Of a stretch of DNA of 64,000 bases, positions 1 through 12,073 are shown piece after piece. Each line of letters starts with the position of its first letter. Positions within the stretch are counted from its first letter, which is position 1. The DNA comes from Diprion similis (Eukaryota; Arthropoda; Insecta; Hymenoptera; Diprionidae). The position numbers and the translations under genes are program-made. The stretch covers positions 1,532,501 to 1,596,500 of the forward strand of contig NC_060107.1 of the NCBI RefSeq assembly GCF_021155765.1, read 5' to 3'. Under the pieces are notes generated by a model that searched no databases, was not told the origin of the DNA, and saw nothing but the letters and a program-made list of their open reading frames with translations.

Positions 1-121
1 ACAACGAGATTATCGCCGGAACACACTTCGCACACAACGGACGCTGCTGTTGCTGGAGAAACTCCGATCTCGCCGCAGTTGTAAGCAGAATTTATCCATC
101 TTCGAGACTCGTTGAGACGCG
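1..121 (+). other. sqh: 5' UTR exon of sqh (5' end uncertain)
   Basis: This short GC-richer stretch ends in a strong splice donor (CGCG|GTGAGTAC, intron starting at 122). The next plausible acceptor on the same strand is TTTTGCAG at 1480-1487, just upstream of the myosin light chain start codon. No long open frame begins here, so it is read as the non-coding first exon. The transcription start may lie in the first bases or left of the window. Confidence 0.6.
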
Positions 122-1487
122 GTGAGTACGCCCCAAAATCGATTCTCGTGACACCGGATCGTCGCTGCTTTGAAAAATGTATCCGTTTCTCAGGCTTATT
201 GCCAGCCGTTATTCAGGTATTCACAACGTTTGACAGCGTCGTGTGGAACCGCCATTGTTATTACTCGTGGAGACAGTTTTCTCGCCAACTCGTCACCGTC
301 TTACTCACTCGTAAGAGTAAGATGTAAGTGACCAATCACTCTTTTTTTTTTTTTTTTTTTTTTTTACTTATAAGATATTTCGTTTTGGGGAATTTAAATT
401 CCTCACCGATTCTTCGGCTGTCGTATCTTTACCATGAACCTAATCGTACCTGAGATAGGATAACAATGTCTCTGATGAGCACATTTCGTATCAGCTGCTG
501 TGAAATTACTATACGTATATTATCTTTCCACGAAAAAATTTCAAACCGCATTCCAACGGTCGATCAATGTCCGCTGACTCTAGAATGTATTCGCACTATT
601 TTTTTGTCCGACTATTCAGTATACGTCTATATTAAATCACTTTAAGATTGTGATATCGCGTTTTGTACTCTGAATTTGCAACCGTTTCGAACGTTGCGCG
701 AAATAATATTTTCAATTTAATATCATTAGCACTAGTGTTTTCAATTGTTTTTTTTTTTTTTTTTATTTATACTCCTTTTCTCCCTCCCGAGAGTAATAAC
801 CAGATAATTGCATTCTCGTGGCAGAACCCTATTCCACACGCTTCATCATCGTCGTCGTCTTTGTCTCGTTATTTTTACACCGATTATAAGCTACGTAAGA
901 ATTTCCTGTCTGGGGGTGAAAAATTCTCCTAAAATAAACGAACGGATGAAAACGACCGTTACGGCGATAGCAGCTATACACCTACGCGTATATACACCTG
1001 TACGTGTTACGTTGTCACTGTGTGAAGAAACTTGTACTAATTATGCGCTGTATAAGCAAACGCAACGCGTTTCTCTTGCGAGGAATGAAATTAGCCAAAG
1101 TAAACAAACTTTTTAAAAATCTGACCAAAACCGCGTAAAGACGCTAAACTGTGCAGTTCCTATCGCTTTTAAAACGAGGCAAGCGACCTGAGAGACTTGG
1201 GACGCAATGAGTCAACCGCTGTAAAGAAATTCTCCGAATCTCGTTATCGTGACGTCATCCCTGTCTCTTCAATACTGCGAGCATCATAAGTATGCACACA
1301 TACAGCGTAGAATGTATATCAAGGTATACAACGCACGACCACGGCTGTTACACGCAGATTTTTTTTTATATTAAAATATAATATACGATACAGGCTGCTT
1401 CTTTACCGACCGGAATTATCCTCGTTACAGTTCTCTTATCGACTTTTACCGTACTAGTTTATTTATATCTTGATAATGCTTTTGCAG
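122..1487 (+). other. Intron 1 of sqh
   Basis: AT-rich intron between the 5' UTR exon and the first coding exon. It carries a 24-nt T run (342-365) and a second T tract near 748-763. No splice-bounded coding segment or RNA gene was seen; the small open frames here lack protein-like composition. Confidence 0.6.
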
Positions 1488-1507
1488 GACGAAGAAGAAA
1501 GTCGAAA

Positions 1508-2220
1508 ATGTCTTCCCGCAAAACAGCCGGACGTCGTGCGACGACGAAGAAACGCGCTCAGCGCGCGACATCGAATGTCTTCGCCATGTTCGATCAGGCC
1601 CAAATCGCCGAGTTCAAGGAGGCCTTCAACATGATCGACCAAAATCACGATGGTTTCGTCGACAAGGAAGACCTCCACGACATGCTCGCGTCTCTAGGTA
1701 ACTCATGTTTCACAGCTTATACCACTTTGAGAGTGATAGAGAAATTGCAGGGATAAAATAATTACACGAGAAATTCTTTACAGGAAAAAATCCGACCGAC
1801 GATTACCTCGAGGGTATGATGAACGAGGCCCCAGGACCGATCAACTTCACCATGTTCCTTACGCTCTTCGGCGAACGACTTCAGGGCACCGATCCTGAGG
1901 ACGTGATCAAGAACGCATTTGGTTGCTTCGACGAGGAGAACACGGGCAACATAAACGAGGAACGTCTCAGAGAATTGCTCACAACGATGGGAGATCGGTG
2001 GGTGGATATAAGAGAGACGCGATATACCCAGATTTTTTAATTATCTCAGAGGAACGTAAACTTGACTAAAAACTTTGGTGTTTCTTTCATTGCTTTTAGA
2101 TTCACGGACGACGATGTCGACGAGATGTACCGTGAGGCGCCGATCAAGGGATCGATGTTCGACTACATCGAGTTCACCCGAATCCTGAAACACGGGGCAA
2201 AGGATAAGGACGAGCAGTAG
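1508..2220 (+). CDS. sqh: Non-muscle myosin II regulatory light chain (spaghetti squash)
   Basis: Coding exons 1508-1697, 1784-1997 and 2100-2220 join in phase (525 nt, 174 residues plus stop). The protein binds the neck of the non-muscle myosin II heavy chain, and phosphorylation of it switches on actomyosin contractility in the cytoplasm and cortex. The start [15 protein letters not shown] and the phosphorylation site RATSNVF (Thr21/Ser22 counting Met) are the known insect Sqh signature. EF-hand 1 has its loop at residues 44-55 ([12 protein letters not shown]), the usual divalent-cation site of regulatory light chains. Later markers are [19 protein letters not shown] and the C-terminus HGAKDKDEQ. 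Length equals that of the family. ATG 1508 was chosen because it gives the conserved N-terminus and lies 20 nt after an acceptor. Nothing is missing or broken. Confidence 0.97.
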
Positions 2221-3410
2221 ATTGCAAAACGCGAGAAATGTGAGCCTGGGATTGAAGTACGAGACGGAGAATAGCAAGATTAACAACGGAGAGATCGCGA
2301 AAATTAAGCGAAAAAGGATATTTCATACCGAAATTCAAACACCAGCCCGCGCGACAGTCGCCCACCCATTTCCACTTTCCTATATTATACTTCTAAAGTA
2401 ATTTTCTTATTTTCCTTTCATTCGGTTGCATTCTTATTTCTGAATATTGACGAAGCAAACATGTTATTTATACATGCGCGGTATGTGTGCGTGTGTATGT
2501 GTATAAATCTACAACGTGGTGCAACGTTCATGTACAGAGCGATGATATGGCGCAGGTGTTCCCTCCACTCGCGATTTGACCGAGACGGAAAAATTAAACG
2601 ATTCGAATTACTGGATGGTTCTCTTTTTCTCGATAAAACCGAAAAAACTAAAAAAATGCCACATCGTATAATTATATTTGCTATGCATACTATTTAATAC
2701 TGTATAAGTTGCCTTATTAATTTTAATATGTACTAAGATCAGTGAGTGCGATATGTTTTTACCTCATTACGCCGCTGATCCACTATAAATAGAAAAATTC
2801 GTAGACGAATTAGGATTTGTTTTTTTATTATTATTATTGTTATTATTAGCGAACGGGATTTCAAACCTGAATTCAATAGACTATGAAGACTTGATAGGAA
2901 TTCGACAATAATAAAATAGAATTCACGGAAGTTTTACGCGTAGAAAGACAAAAAAAAAACAGTTGGTTATTCACCGTTATCTTGCATTTATATATGACGG
3001 TTCTGTATTACTTCGTAATTTCATACATATATGTGTATAGGTCAAAATGTGTTTTCACACGTCGGAATTTGTATTTTAATACGACAATATTATAAATATA
3101 TACATATTAATACATATTATAGGTATACATGTGAAAATGGTGAGGAATGAAGAAAAGAAAGAACAAAATATTCAATTTGCAAACGGTCTTATCAAGTCGA
3201 ACGTTCTTCTTGTCCCTGTTCATATCTATTTTATTATTAAAGTCAGGATCTATACTCGATTTTTGACTAGACTGATAAAATTGGGATTTCGAAATGTTCT
3301 CTTTTCTTTGCTTCATTGCTAAATTCATGACTATTTTTACCTTTCCTTCAAACACGAATTCGTTAATACGGTTAATCAGTTCGGGAAAAAATAAAATAAA
3401 TAAATAAGAA
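2221..3410 (+). other. Probable 3' UTR and end of sqh
   Basis: AT-rich sequence after the sqh stop without splice-bounded coding segments. Candidate polyadenylation signals AATAAA lie at 2910-2915 and 3390-3395 (followed by further AATAAA-like repeats to about 3407). Which is used cannot be decided from sequence. Confidence 0.45.
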
Positions 3411-5160
3411 AACTAATCGTCAAGTTCATATCGAGGTAAGTTATACTTTAATTATTTATTAATATTATAAGCATTTTAATGGAAATAGAAAAAATGGCAT
3501 GTTATTCCAGTGAAAAAAAAATACTCATAAGAATTTTTATAAATCAACTGTTCAAATCTCTTGCTACAAATTGCAATTCTTTATTCTCTTTTTTTCTTTA
3601 TCTTTGAACGATTAGATCTCTTTAGACGTTCACTACAGTTATGGGGGCAAAAGTTTAAATTAAAAACTACGAAAAACCGTTGGATGGAAAATCATATAAT
3701 GACAAAGGCACAAAAGAAAATTGAAATCTCCTATCTGCAAAGGCAAAAATTTGGAAAATTGGAGAGTTTAGAAAGTTCCGCATGCTTGGATAACGAGATA
3801 TTTCCGTACACACAGAACAACGACTGCCGTCGCGGTTTTATAAACGAATTTACAGCCGATCCAGCGGCAGAAAAGAATGATTCACATTATTATTGCTAGA
3901 AACAAAAGTAAAAACAAAATTCTAAGCCCAGTGCGGTTCTATCTCGTCTCAGGAGTTCGCCGGAGCGTAACTCATTGTGAGAGAAACTGGCGCGGTCTGT
4001 TTTCTTCGCCCTTTCTTTTCAGTTTTTATCCTACATCTGCACCTCATCCGTAAAGTCGTCTTCATTCTATCGATTTAATCGCTTCCGTCTCGATCTCCTC
4101 GATCAATCGCATGGGACGATTTCTTTGCACTAGAATCGTTAACTATAATATTTTTTCGTTTCTTGTTTCAGAAGACGCTTCTATAATAGTTGCACGAGTG
4201 AAGAAATTCATTCGGTCGCACACTTTGGCACAACTCGTTGAATTTCACGGTTTACGATGCCGTTGCAGACCCGTCACGACCCATCAAACGCATCGATCAA
4301 GCTTCGCGTCGTCATTGCAGTTATCCGTCCCAGCGAAAGCTAATCAGCTACGCGTCGGCCACTCCATACACCCGTTATCCGAAACATGCAGGTGTACATG
4401 CACAGTGCACACCCTAATTGGCAATCAACCTCGCGTTATGCGGGATATTTACTCATGGTCATATTATTTATCAGAGTGAGAAGAACTCAGGAATAAATAC
4501 AAACAAGAAAACAGAAAATGGAAAGCGGAATTAAGCGTGTTCGGAGGAAGTATGATCAAAGAGAAGAAGAAAAGACACTGAATGTCAAGAACATTTAATA
4601 AAGAAATTATTTATTCAATTTCGTATTATTCTTATGTTTATTTTTTTATGCAAGCACCGTGTATCTTGCAGTTAAATACTGTACGCAACGGAGGTAAGAG
4701 TGCGGAGAACAACCCTGAAAATGATCTTTCTGAAATCATCCACTTACCAGTACCGGGATCAGGGGTTAGTCTCAATGGTTGAAAATCCGCGTCGCATCAC
4801 CCCGTCTCCATGCGGCGCCTCGATCCGACGGCACAGGGGGAGGAGGTTTATCGAGCCAGGACGCATGCGCCGATAGGCAGAGGCCGCAGTCTCCACACAC
4901 TCGCGGAGCGTAACAAACACGGGCTGCTGCAGGGGTCGGGAGCAATCGCGGGAGCAAAGTAGCGAAGGAGCGAATGGTAATCCACCCGAAGTATCGCGGC
5001 TCGCGCGCAGTTTCTGTCCCAGTGCCAGTCGCTTCGAGTCGCTGCTGCTCGGCGTGCAACTCCGAGCCGAAAGTGATCGAGTGTCAGTTGTTTTTACGCG
5101 CCATCGACTGTACTTACGCGAACGTCAGTTGTTCTCGCGGGCTAGCGATTCACTTCTCAG
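3411..5160. other. Intergenic region and upstream promoter region of the long gene
   Basis: The first part is AT-rich with nothing recognised. From about 4780 GC and CpG rise sharply, as expected for the upstream part of a housekeeping-type promoter leading into the GC-rich exon at 5.2-6.0 kb. Short open frames here do not look like proteins. Confidence 0.4.
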
Positions 5161-5164
5161 CGTA

Positions 5165-5171
5165 TATATAA
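5165..5171 (+). promoter_or_regulatory. TATA-like box of the long gene (tentative)
   Basis: TATATAA in a GC-rich setting, about 30 nt upstream of a possible start site near 5195. The surrounding CpG-rich DNA could instead support dispersed initiation, so this is only a candidate. Confidence 0.25.
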
Positions 5172-5194
5172 TCGGGAGCCAAAAACCCCGGGTA

Positions 5195-6008
5195 AACCGA
5201 CCGTAAAGCGAATTTTCATCACACGTCGTGAGCCGCGAGGGCGGCGAGGGTGGAAACAACGGCCGGTCTACTTCGCGATCGATTTCTCGATCCGCCGACG
5301 GTAAGACCGAGGCCGAGACTTCCCACAATTCGTCGCTGCGTCGTCAATTGTTTATCTATCATCGAGAGTGAATCGAACGCAACGATCGGTGATGGACGGT
5401 TTGACAGTGCCGGGTATTATCGTTGCTGGGCGTAAATTGTCGACTATTAGTGTCAGGCCGGTGAACGTAAGAGCGCGATGCGAGGACTGAAGAAACGACA
5501 CAACGACACCTGAGTGCGAACCGGGTTCGTACCGAGCAGCTGATCGTCAGTTGTTGTCGCACCACCGCGGAGCGGAGTGAAGTTGGCCGAAGGCGGGAGG
5601 AAATTGGAAGTGCGTCGCCGATTCTTGTCTGTTTTTCGTCCCGCGAGTGTTGTGTTTCTGCTCTATAATCTGTAGTCGGTAGTTCGGGGTTCACATGACT
5701 CCCCCCCGTCGGCAGCAGCGCGTTAAACGTCGGAAAATCAATTTATACTTTCCTAACGGTGTTTGCTCAAGATGTTGCGGGTTGTTCGGACTCTTTGCGT
5801 GAAATCCGCCGACGAACTGTCGTTCCTCCTACACGACTACCGCGAATTAATTGAACGTTAGTGAAACCTTGAAGCTGGCGTGCGTTGTTTCCCCGAGAGC
5901 GCGGAAAATCGTCTAACTAGGGAGGAAACCCAGACTGAAAACAGAACCCAGACGCGATGGATAACTGATCATGCACCACGGACCACGTGATCGAGATTGA
6001 AACAAAAG
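5195..6008 (+). other. 5' UTR exon of the long CaaX-protein gene
   Basis: GC-rich block ending in a donor (AAAAG|GTATGC). Joined to the acceptor at 19014, it places an in-frame TGA three codons before the junction, so the first usable Met downstream is ATG 19057; that supports the pairing. It contains upstream ORFs, the longest 5695-5802 (35 codons). The 5' end is a guess from the TATA-like box; the exon could begin later. Linking it to the 19-kb coding exon across a 13-kb intron is inference. Confidence 0.5.
5695..5802 (+). other. Upstream ORF in the 5' UTR exon
   Basis: ATG to TGA, 35 residues, basic at first (PPRRQQRVKRRK) then cysteine-rich (CSRCCGLFGLFA). It precedes the main start codon in the inferred mRNA and could damp translation. 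Conservation is unknown, and it may be chance. Confidence 0.3.
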
Positions 6009-6037
6009 GTATGCGATTTAACGGATTTTATCGCAGT

Positions 6038-6255
6038 GAAGTTGGTGATTTGACGTTATCGAAACGATTCATGCAGAGGAAAAACCGTTATTTGGCGATT
6101 TTTTAATTATTCGAGATTCGGTAAACTGTAATAAAACAAAACTGCACACTCACATTTCGAAATTTTAGTTAGTTCCTTAAAAATCATTGTGAAATTATGA
6201 ATATAGTGATTATTTATCCAACGTTTCGTTACGATAACGTTACTAATTTCAACCT
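6038..6255. repeat. MITE-like copy, GAAGTTGGTAACG family
   Basis: Left end starts GAAGTTGGTGATTTGACGTT and the right end reads ATAACGTTACTAATTTCAAC, its inverted partner. Internal segments (AAAACCGTTA..GGCGATTTTTT, GAGATTCGGT) match the copy at 9361-9574 in the same order. No coding capacity. Confidence 0.6.
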
Positions 6256-7287
6256 GGTTGAATATCCACGTCCGCGGTGTTTACAGATTTTCCAGATTAT
6301 ATATATAGAACAGCTCCTTCACTGTTTTCAAAACACTTCATCTTCAGATTTGCTTAGTAAAACAATTAACACGATAGCTGAAATGTTTTCAATTTAAAAA
6401 TCGAACCACCACCAAACAGCCGCCGCTGTTTCGTTTTTATTTTCCAGTGATTCTTTATCCAATAGGTATTTATTTCATAACTACATATTACCGATGAATT
6501 ATAATACGGTTCTTAAATTACCGTTATCTATGGTAATTATAGGTATATATTCACTTGTCTTACTGACTACCTGATGCAACGTGATATTTATACACGCTTA
6601 ATTAATTATCTGGAAACCAGTTTTCGACCGTTTATATATACGACGTGTTTTTCTCTATCACGTGGTACTATATATCGAACTACCGATATTTTGTGCCCAC
6701 CTTCGTCACATTTCTTGTGTTATATTCATATTTCTCCTCTTCGAATTCCTAAACCTCGATTAGCGACTCTGACGATTGTGTAGGACATTATTATACATTA
6801 TAATGCAGCTTCAGACGATGTAAAGAGGGGAATAAAGCAGCCGGTGCATCGCAGCAGGGCCATTGAAAATGCAGAGGTCCATGGCACCTGCTTCTTCTTT
6901 ACGACGCTGGTGATTCCTTTTTCTTTACTTTCTAATTTCGTTTCTTTTTTCCATTTTTCTTCTTCTGTCTTGTCTCCGTCCTCTCTTGGACGAATGAAAG
7001 CGAACATACGTAGACACGTACAAAAGGTTCTTTCACGGGTCATACACCTCCGTCTTCATTATATGCACCACGACTCTTTAATACGCTGCACAAAATACAT
7101 ACTCATCTTGCCCAGCGAAAAGTTCACACGGATTTCAGCGTTATTCGTCTCTGTACAACTGCAGGGTGGCCACAAACCAGGAAAATCTGTAAAACCTGGA
7201 ATTGTTAAAAACTGAAAATATTAGTTTCATCTCATCATCTTTTGAGGTAACAAGTTTACTTTGAATTATTTTTCCCAAAAATTCGTG

Positions 7288-7512
7288 CCCCCCCCCCCCC
7301 CCCCCCTATTATTTTAATGAAACCGTTATATTTTCTTTAAACATCTATCGAAAAGACGACTTTCCTCGTTATATAAAAGAAAATACAACGAAACTGCGTT
7401 CCATTTCGATAGCCTGTCAGACCCAGATAAACCGCTTTTATTATTACATGTTGAAATACGTATATGAACGGCATAAAACGCGAAGGGCGAGAAGGGGGGG
7501 GGGGGGGGGGGG
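7288..7512. repeat. Paired C19 and G19 homopolymer tracts
   Basis: A run of 19 C (7288-7306) and a run of 19 G (7494-7512) lie 187 nt apart on the same strand, so they are complementary to each other. Flanks do not extend the match. Tract lengths in such runs are often wrong in assemblies. Confidence 0.6.
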
Positions 7513-9360
7513 ACAGTGTCACGTAAAATCTCCGGGAGAAGGGAAACTCCGAAGCGGTTGAGGAGACACGCCACGTGGTGACGCAGCGTGACGACGACAG
7601 CCAACGGTGCAGCCTCAGGGCATGGCACCTAGAATTACGCAATCCTCGAGCGCATTCACTGAGAATGTTACATCTACGTAGGTATAGGTATACATACACG
7701 TGGGTGGTGCAGCGGCCGATCTGGAGAGGTGCGATCTATATATAATCTGACTTAAGCCGCCCTGCAGCCTACGTGTAAAACCACACACTCACACACACAT
7801 TTGTGCATCCTCTGCAATACGCCGCTCGGTGCTCGTTTATTGGCGCTAAATTTGAATTTCCTCCGGACTGATTCCCGTCCAGCTATAACTAGTCTCACTG
7901 TTAATTCCACTGATGATTTCAATTCCAGTAGCTCTGATCTTCTTCGCCTGCGTAAATCTCTTGTGTATAATTTATAAATTTATGTATGTTATCGCGTTAA
8001 GAAATGGGTACGTGTTTATCGGTCTGGAATTCGGTTATACTATACTATTGGCTAGACTCTCAGCTGCAATCTTTAACCTACTGCACCGAATACCGCGATT
8101 TCATTCCATCGTTGCCAGCTTCGAATTGAAGGGTCGTTGAACTGGGTATCTCTGCCAAATGATCGGATACACTAAATTGTAACAATAAATCGTTATTGCA
8201 AATAAAGTGGAAAAAATGGTAATTAACAATAGCAAAAGTGTTCGATGTTTGGAGTTTTTTTTTATTTTTTTTTTAATTAAGAAGGGTAAAAACAACGACA
8301 ATACGATAAAAAAAATTTCATCAGTCGTCACTCTGGTTGAGTTTAAACTCGAGCAAGTGTCTTGACTCTTGTACACGAGTTTGGCGGTATATTATTATAC
8401 CCACCTACCTATATAGTATACCTACGTTCTGTATATCTGCGAGTGTGTGTCGCGTGCAAAAGTATGATAATCAAGCCTCGCACGACCGCGTCGCTGTTTC
8501 TATCTATTCCGCACGTCAAAACTGCACACGAAGTGTATGTATAGGTAGGTACAGCGATAACCGGTGGTCGAGGTGCCCTCCGGTTACGTAAGTACTTGAT
8601 AACATATGTATACCGCGACACACTTATACGAGGTGATTCATTCTAGGGCCACCCTCTCCTCCTTCTTTTTTTCTACCCCAGGTGCTGCGCCACGTGTGTG
8701 TGTGTGTTTGAGTGAGTGAGTAGACTAGTATAGAGAGAAACGAAGTATCTGTAGTGCATTATTGATGGTAAACAAACAGATTGCTTTCCGTTTTTCTCTA
8801 CGGATTATTTGCTGTTGATGCTGATCGATTTTCGCTACAATATTCATGCTAATATTGACATCTTTTGCGGTTTAATAAACCGATATGGCGAGTGTGTGTA
8901 TCGGATCTGTACGGCTGAACCGAATCTTCTTGTGAATAGGGGCTAATTGACTAACTCTATAATTGGCTTGCCGACTAATTCGTTGATTGCCGTTAATCGC
9001 AATTGGCAATTAACATTCCCCGCGTTCTCAAAGGCGTGAATAACAAACACAGCTGCTCATGCTTGCATTGCGTATACGCTAAACCTATACGCTGCAGCCT
9101 CTTTCGGGGTCTTTTATTGGTACAATCCACACCGCTTACTCCGTTTCTGTAATGACTTGGGGTCAATCGAGCATGATTTAAGCCTGCGATAATTATAAAA
9201 AATCATAAAAAAAACTACAGGAATATTTAGACATCGCTTTTTTTATCTTAGAAGTTCGGCTTGTTATTTTTTTAGTGCTGATTTTCGTGTCAATTAAGAT
9301 TCAAAATGTTGGGAAAAATTTTTACTTCGAACGATCGGTAAGCAAAAAATTAGGCCATTT

Positions 9361-9574
9361 TGAAGTTAGTAACGTTATCGTAAAGATTCATGCTAAGGAA
9401 AAAATCGTTACTTCGCGATTTTGTGACTGTTTGAAATTCGGTCAACCGTATAAAAAATCATATATACTCATATTTTGCAATTCTAGATCCTTGAAAAAAT
9501 TATAGCGAAAATATAAAAATATTAGTTTTGTCTTATCAAAGTTTTTATACAATAACGTTACCAACTTCAACCTC
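9361..9574. repeat. MITE-like copy, GAAGTTGGTAACG family
   Basis: Termini TGAAGTTAGTAACGTTATCG and ATAACGTTACCAACTTCAAC are inverted repeats of each other. The body matches the copy at 6038-6255. Non-coding, about 214 bp, AT-rich. Confidence 0.65.
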
Positions 9575-10181
9575 GTGTAAAATTAAACTTGAATATTTAA
9601 TTGTGCCAATTCAAATCTCCTCGGTCTAACAAAATGTTGAGTTCGAATATTTAAATTAACTATAAACATATCTTGAATTGACAGAAATAAATATTCATTT
9701 CGCCACCGGGGAGAGCATATTCAGTCAATCCAACGACTCTTTTCTCTTAATGTTACTATTGCAATTCTGAAACTATCGCTCCTAGCGCAAAAAGTGCTAA
9801 AATTATGATCCCTGATGATCGAGTCATAATCTCTTTCCCATTAGGTGCCAAAACCATCGCGATTGATCGTGGCTTCCGGCGATATTACATAAAATAAGGA
9901 AATAAGAAATGTGCCACTGTGTCAGGTGCAGTAATCGCCATAGCGTGACTTGGATTCGGGCAAATTTCAGTGCAAGGGTTCCCTAACAACATGGCAGACG
10001 CTCCAATGACGAAGCGCGAAAAACGAGCGAGACTTTGAGACTCCAGCAACCCTCATCCCCTTATAGCTTCTTCGTCTTCCCAACTGTGCCACGATAACAC
10101 GACGATACTTGGAGGATATCTCTGTGTGTGTGCGTGTGTGTGTTTGCATCGCAGGGTGCACCATTCACGGAGAAGGAGGAG

Positions 10182-10212
<31 letters not shown>

Positions 10213-11964
10213 AGCGAAGGTTGAAAGAGGGGCGGGTAAACTACCCTTCGCGGAAAATCGATGCGGCGCAGCCGCAGAATTCACCAAACTCGACGTCCTT
10301 CGTCTGCAATAGTCTCTGCCACCGACTGTGTTTCGCTTCTCCTGGATATCGTCCTTGTTAGGAAAACGATCTTCCTGTCTACACTCAGCAAGAGCTCGGG
10401 AATCGAAATACCCTACGATTTCGAAATACGATGAAAATAAAAAACTTTTAGACGAATTTTATATCAGGCTGACGTTTTTTGACGTTATGTATATTGTAAT
10501 GACGCATCCTTTGATGAAGAGTCGTTTTTTTCTAACTTTAGAATAACACTCGAAATCTGTCAAGTCGTTAATACAACAGGTTTTGTAATTTCAACGTCTT
10601 CGGATATTCTAATGGTACAGAATAATAATTTTTCTTTCAACGTTTCCATACGTTAACGTTATTAACTTCAGCATCTTAATTTTTTTCCTAATAAAAAAAA
10701 AAAATGCACAGATTAAAATGCTTCGAAATTGGGACCAAATGAACACCGATCTTCTCCATATGATCATGACATTTATATTCATTACTATATATATGAGCTG
10801 AGGTTTTTTTTTCAGATCATAAACTTTCCGAGTGTGCAACTTTATTTGCTTTCCTTTTCTTTTTTTTCTTTTTCTTTTTCTTTTCTTTCTTTCTTCGTTA
10901 CCCACGTTACGCCCGCACCTTCTGAACAAACGGCATGAGAAATGCCAACCGGGAATTCAGCGCGTCGCTTCGGGTTCTATGCGATGCTTTTTACCGGCTT
11001 CGCAAATGTCAAGGCGAATATACGTATACGTCAGTTTAGGAGCGCATATCGTCCGAAGATTGCTTCCACCGTCATACAGAATTATTATTGTTATTATTAT
11101 TACAATGCAACGGCATCCCCTTCTTCAACAGAGTTAAGTTCGTCAAGAATGATTTTCATCCAATATTTAGTCACTTATTTTCAAAAAGAAAAGTGTATTC
11201 AGAAATTGATAATCAAATCAATTTTCTTCTTCAGGTAATTCATCTGCTTTTTCCCCTCTTCTCGAGCACGGCTAACACCTCTGCAAAAATTTTGCAGTTA
11301 TCTCGCGACACCACCGATGTCGAGGGTTTAGGGCTGGATATAAGGCACGCCATTGCAGACTGCACAGTGGATGTTATGTTGGGGTGCTCGAGACACGCGC
11401 TTTTCCCCGTTTTCATTCTCTCCTCGACGTCGGCGCTTTCTCCTCTTCGTTAACGACTAGGAGGGGAATGATCGGATTCCCAAGGGTGATGGGGGATCCT
11501 GCAGCAAGCAGCAACTCTGCTCTTTGCCGAATTCAACCTGAATTGCACCCTCGGTATCTATGCCTGCCATATTCGCGCGGCGCAATTCATGCTATGAATA
11601 TTCGCTCCTCTATCTTAGATTACTGTTTTGTTTACTTGACACTCAACACCCGTCTCGAAACCATTTTCAGGACTGTAATCTTGCTGTATGGTAAAAGGTT
11701 AATCCAGACATGAAAATGTGAAGATAAAGCTAGCAGGTAGAGTTTGCAGTCAAACGTGTTGAACTTTTTGGAAATAGAAAAATCCGGTTTATTGGAACTT
11801 CAAGGTACTTCAACTATTTAGAAGTAGAGAATTTTTCACCTCAAGACTGCATATCATTTCAAAGAGTTTTGGCTTTTCAAAATATTGAACACGCTTTTCT
11901 CGTTATATAATTTACTAACTGAATTTCAGACAATCCTAACGCTGCGTTACGTGCATCGTTAAAG

Positions 11965-12073
11965 TAACGTTACCAACTTCAACCTCATTAAAAGTCATCG
12001 CTAAAATTTCTTGATAACAATTTTTCTCTCTCCCGAAGTATCGTTACGTTAACGTTACTGACTTCAGCCTCAT
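11965..12073. repeat. Two solo ends of the GAAGTTGGTAACG family in direct orientation
   Basis: GTAACGTTACCAACTTCAAC near 11966 and GTTAACGTTACTGACTTCAG near 12048 are both right-end sequences of the repeat family, in the same orientation and about 80 nt apart. This suggests nested insertion or partial deletion rather than one intact element. Confidence 0.45.

Noticed and set aside
1463-1678. ORF antisense to the first sqh coding exon
   Set aside because: Shadow of the well-identified sqh frame.
10109-10361. ORFs across the GA repeat
   Set aside because: Arg/Glu runs come from translating the GA microsatellite; no supporting splice or start context.
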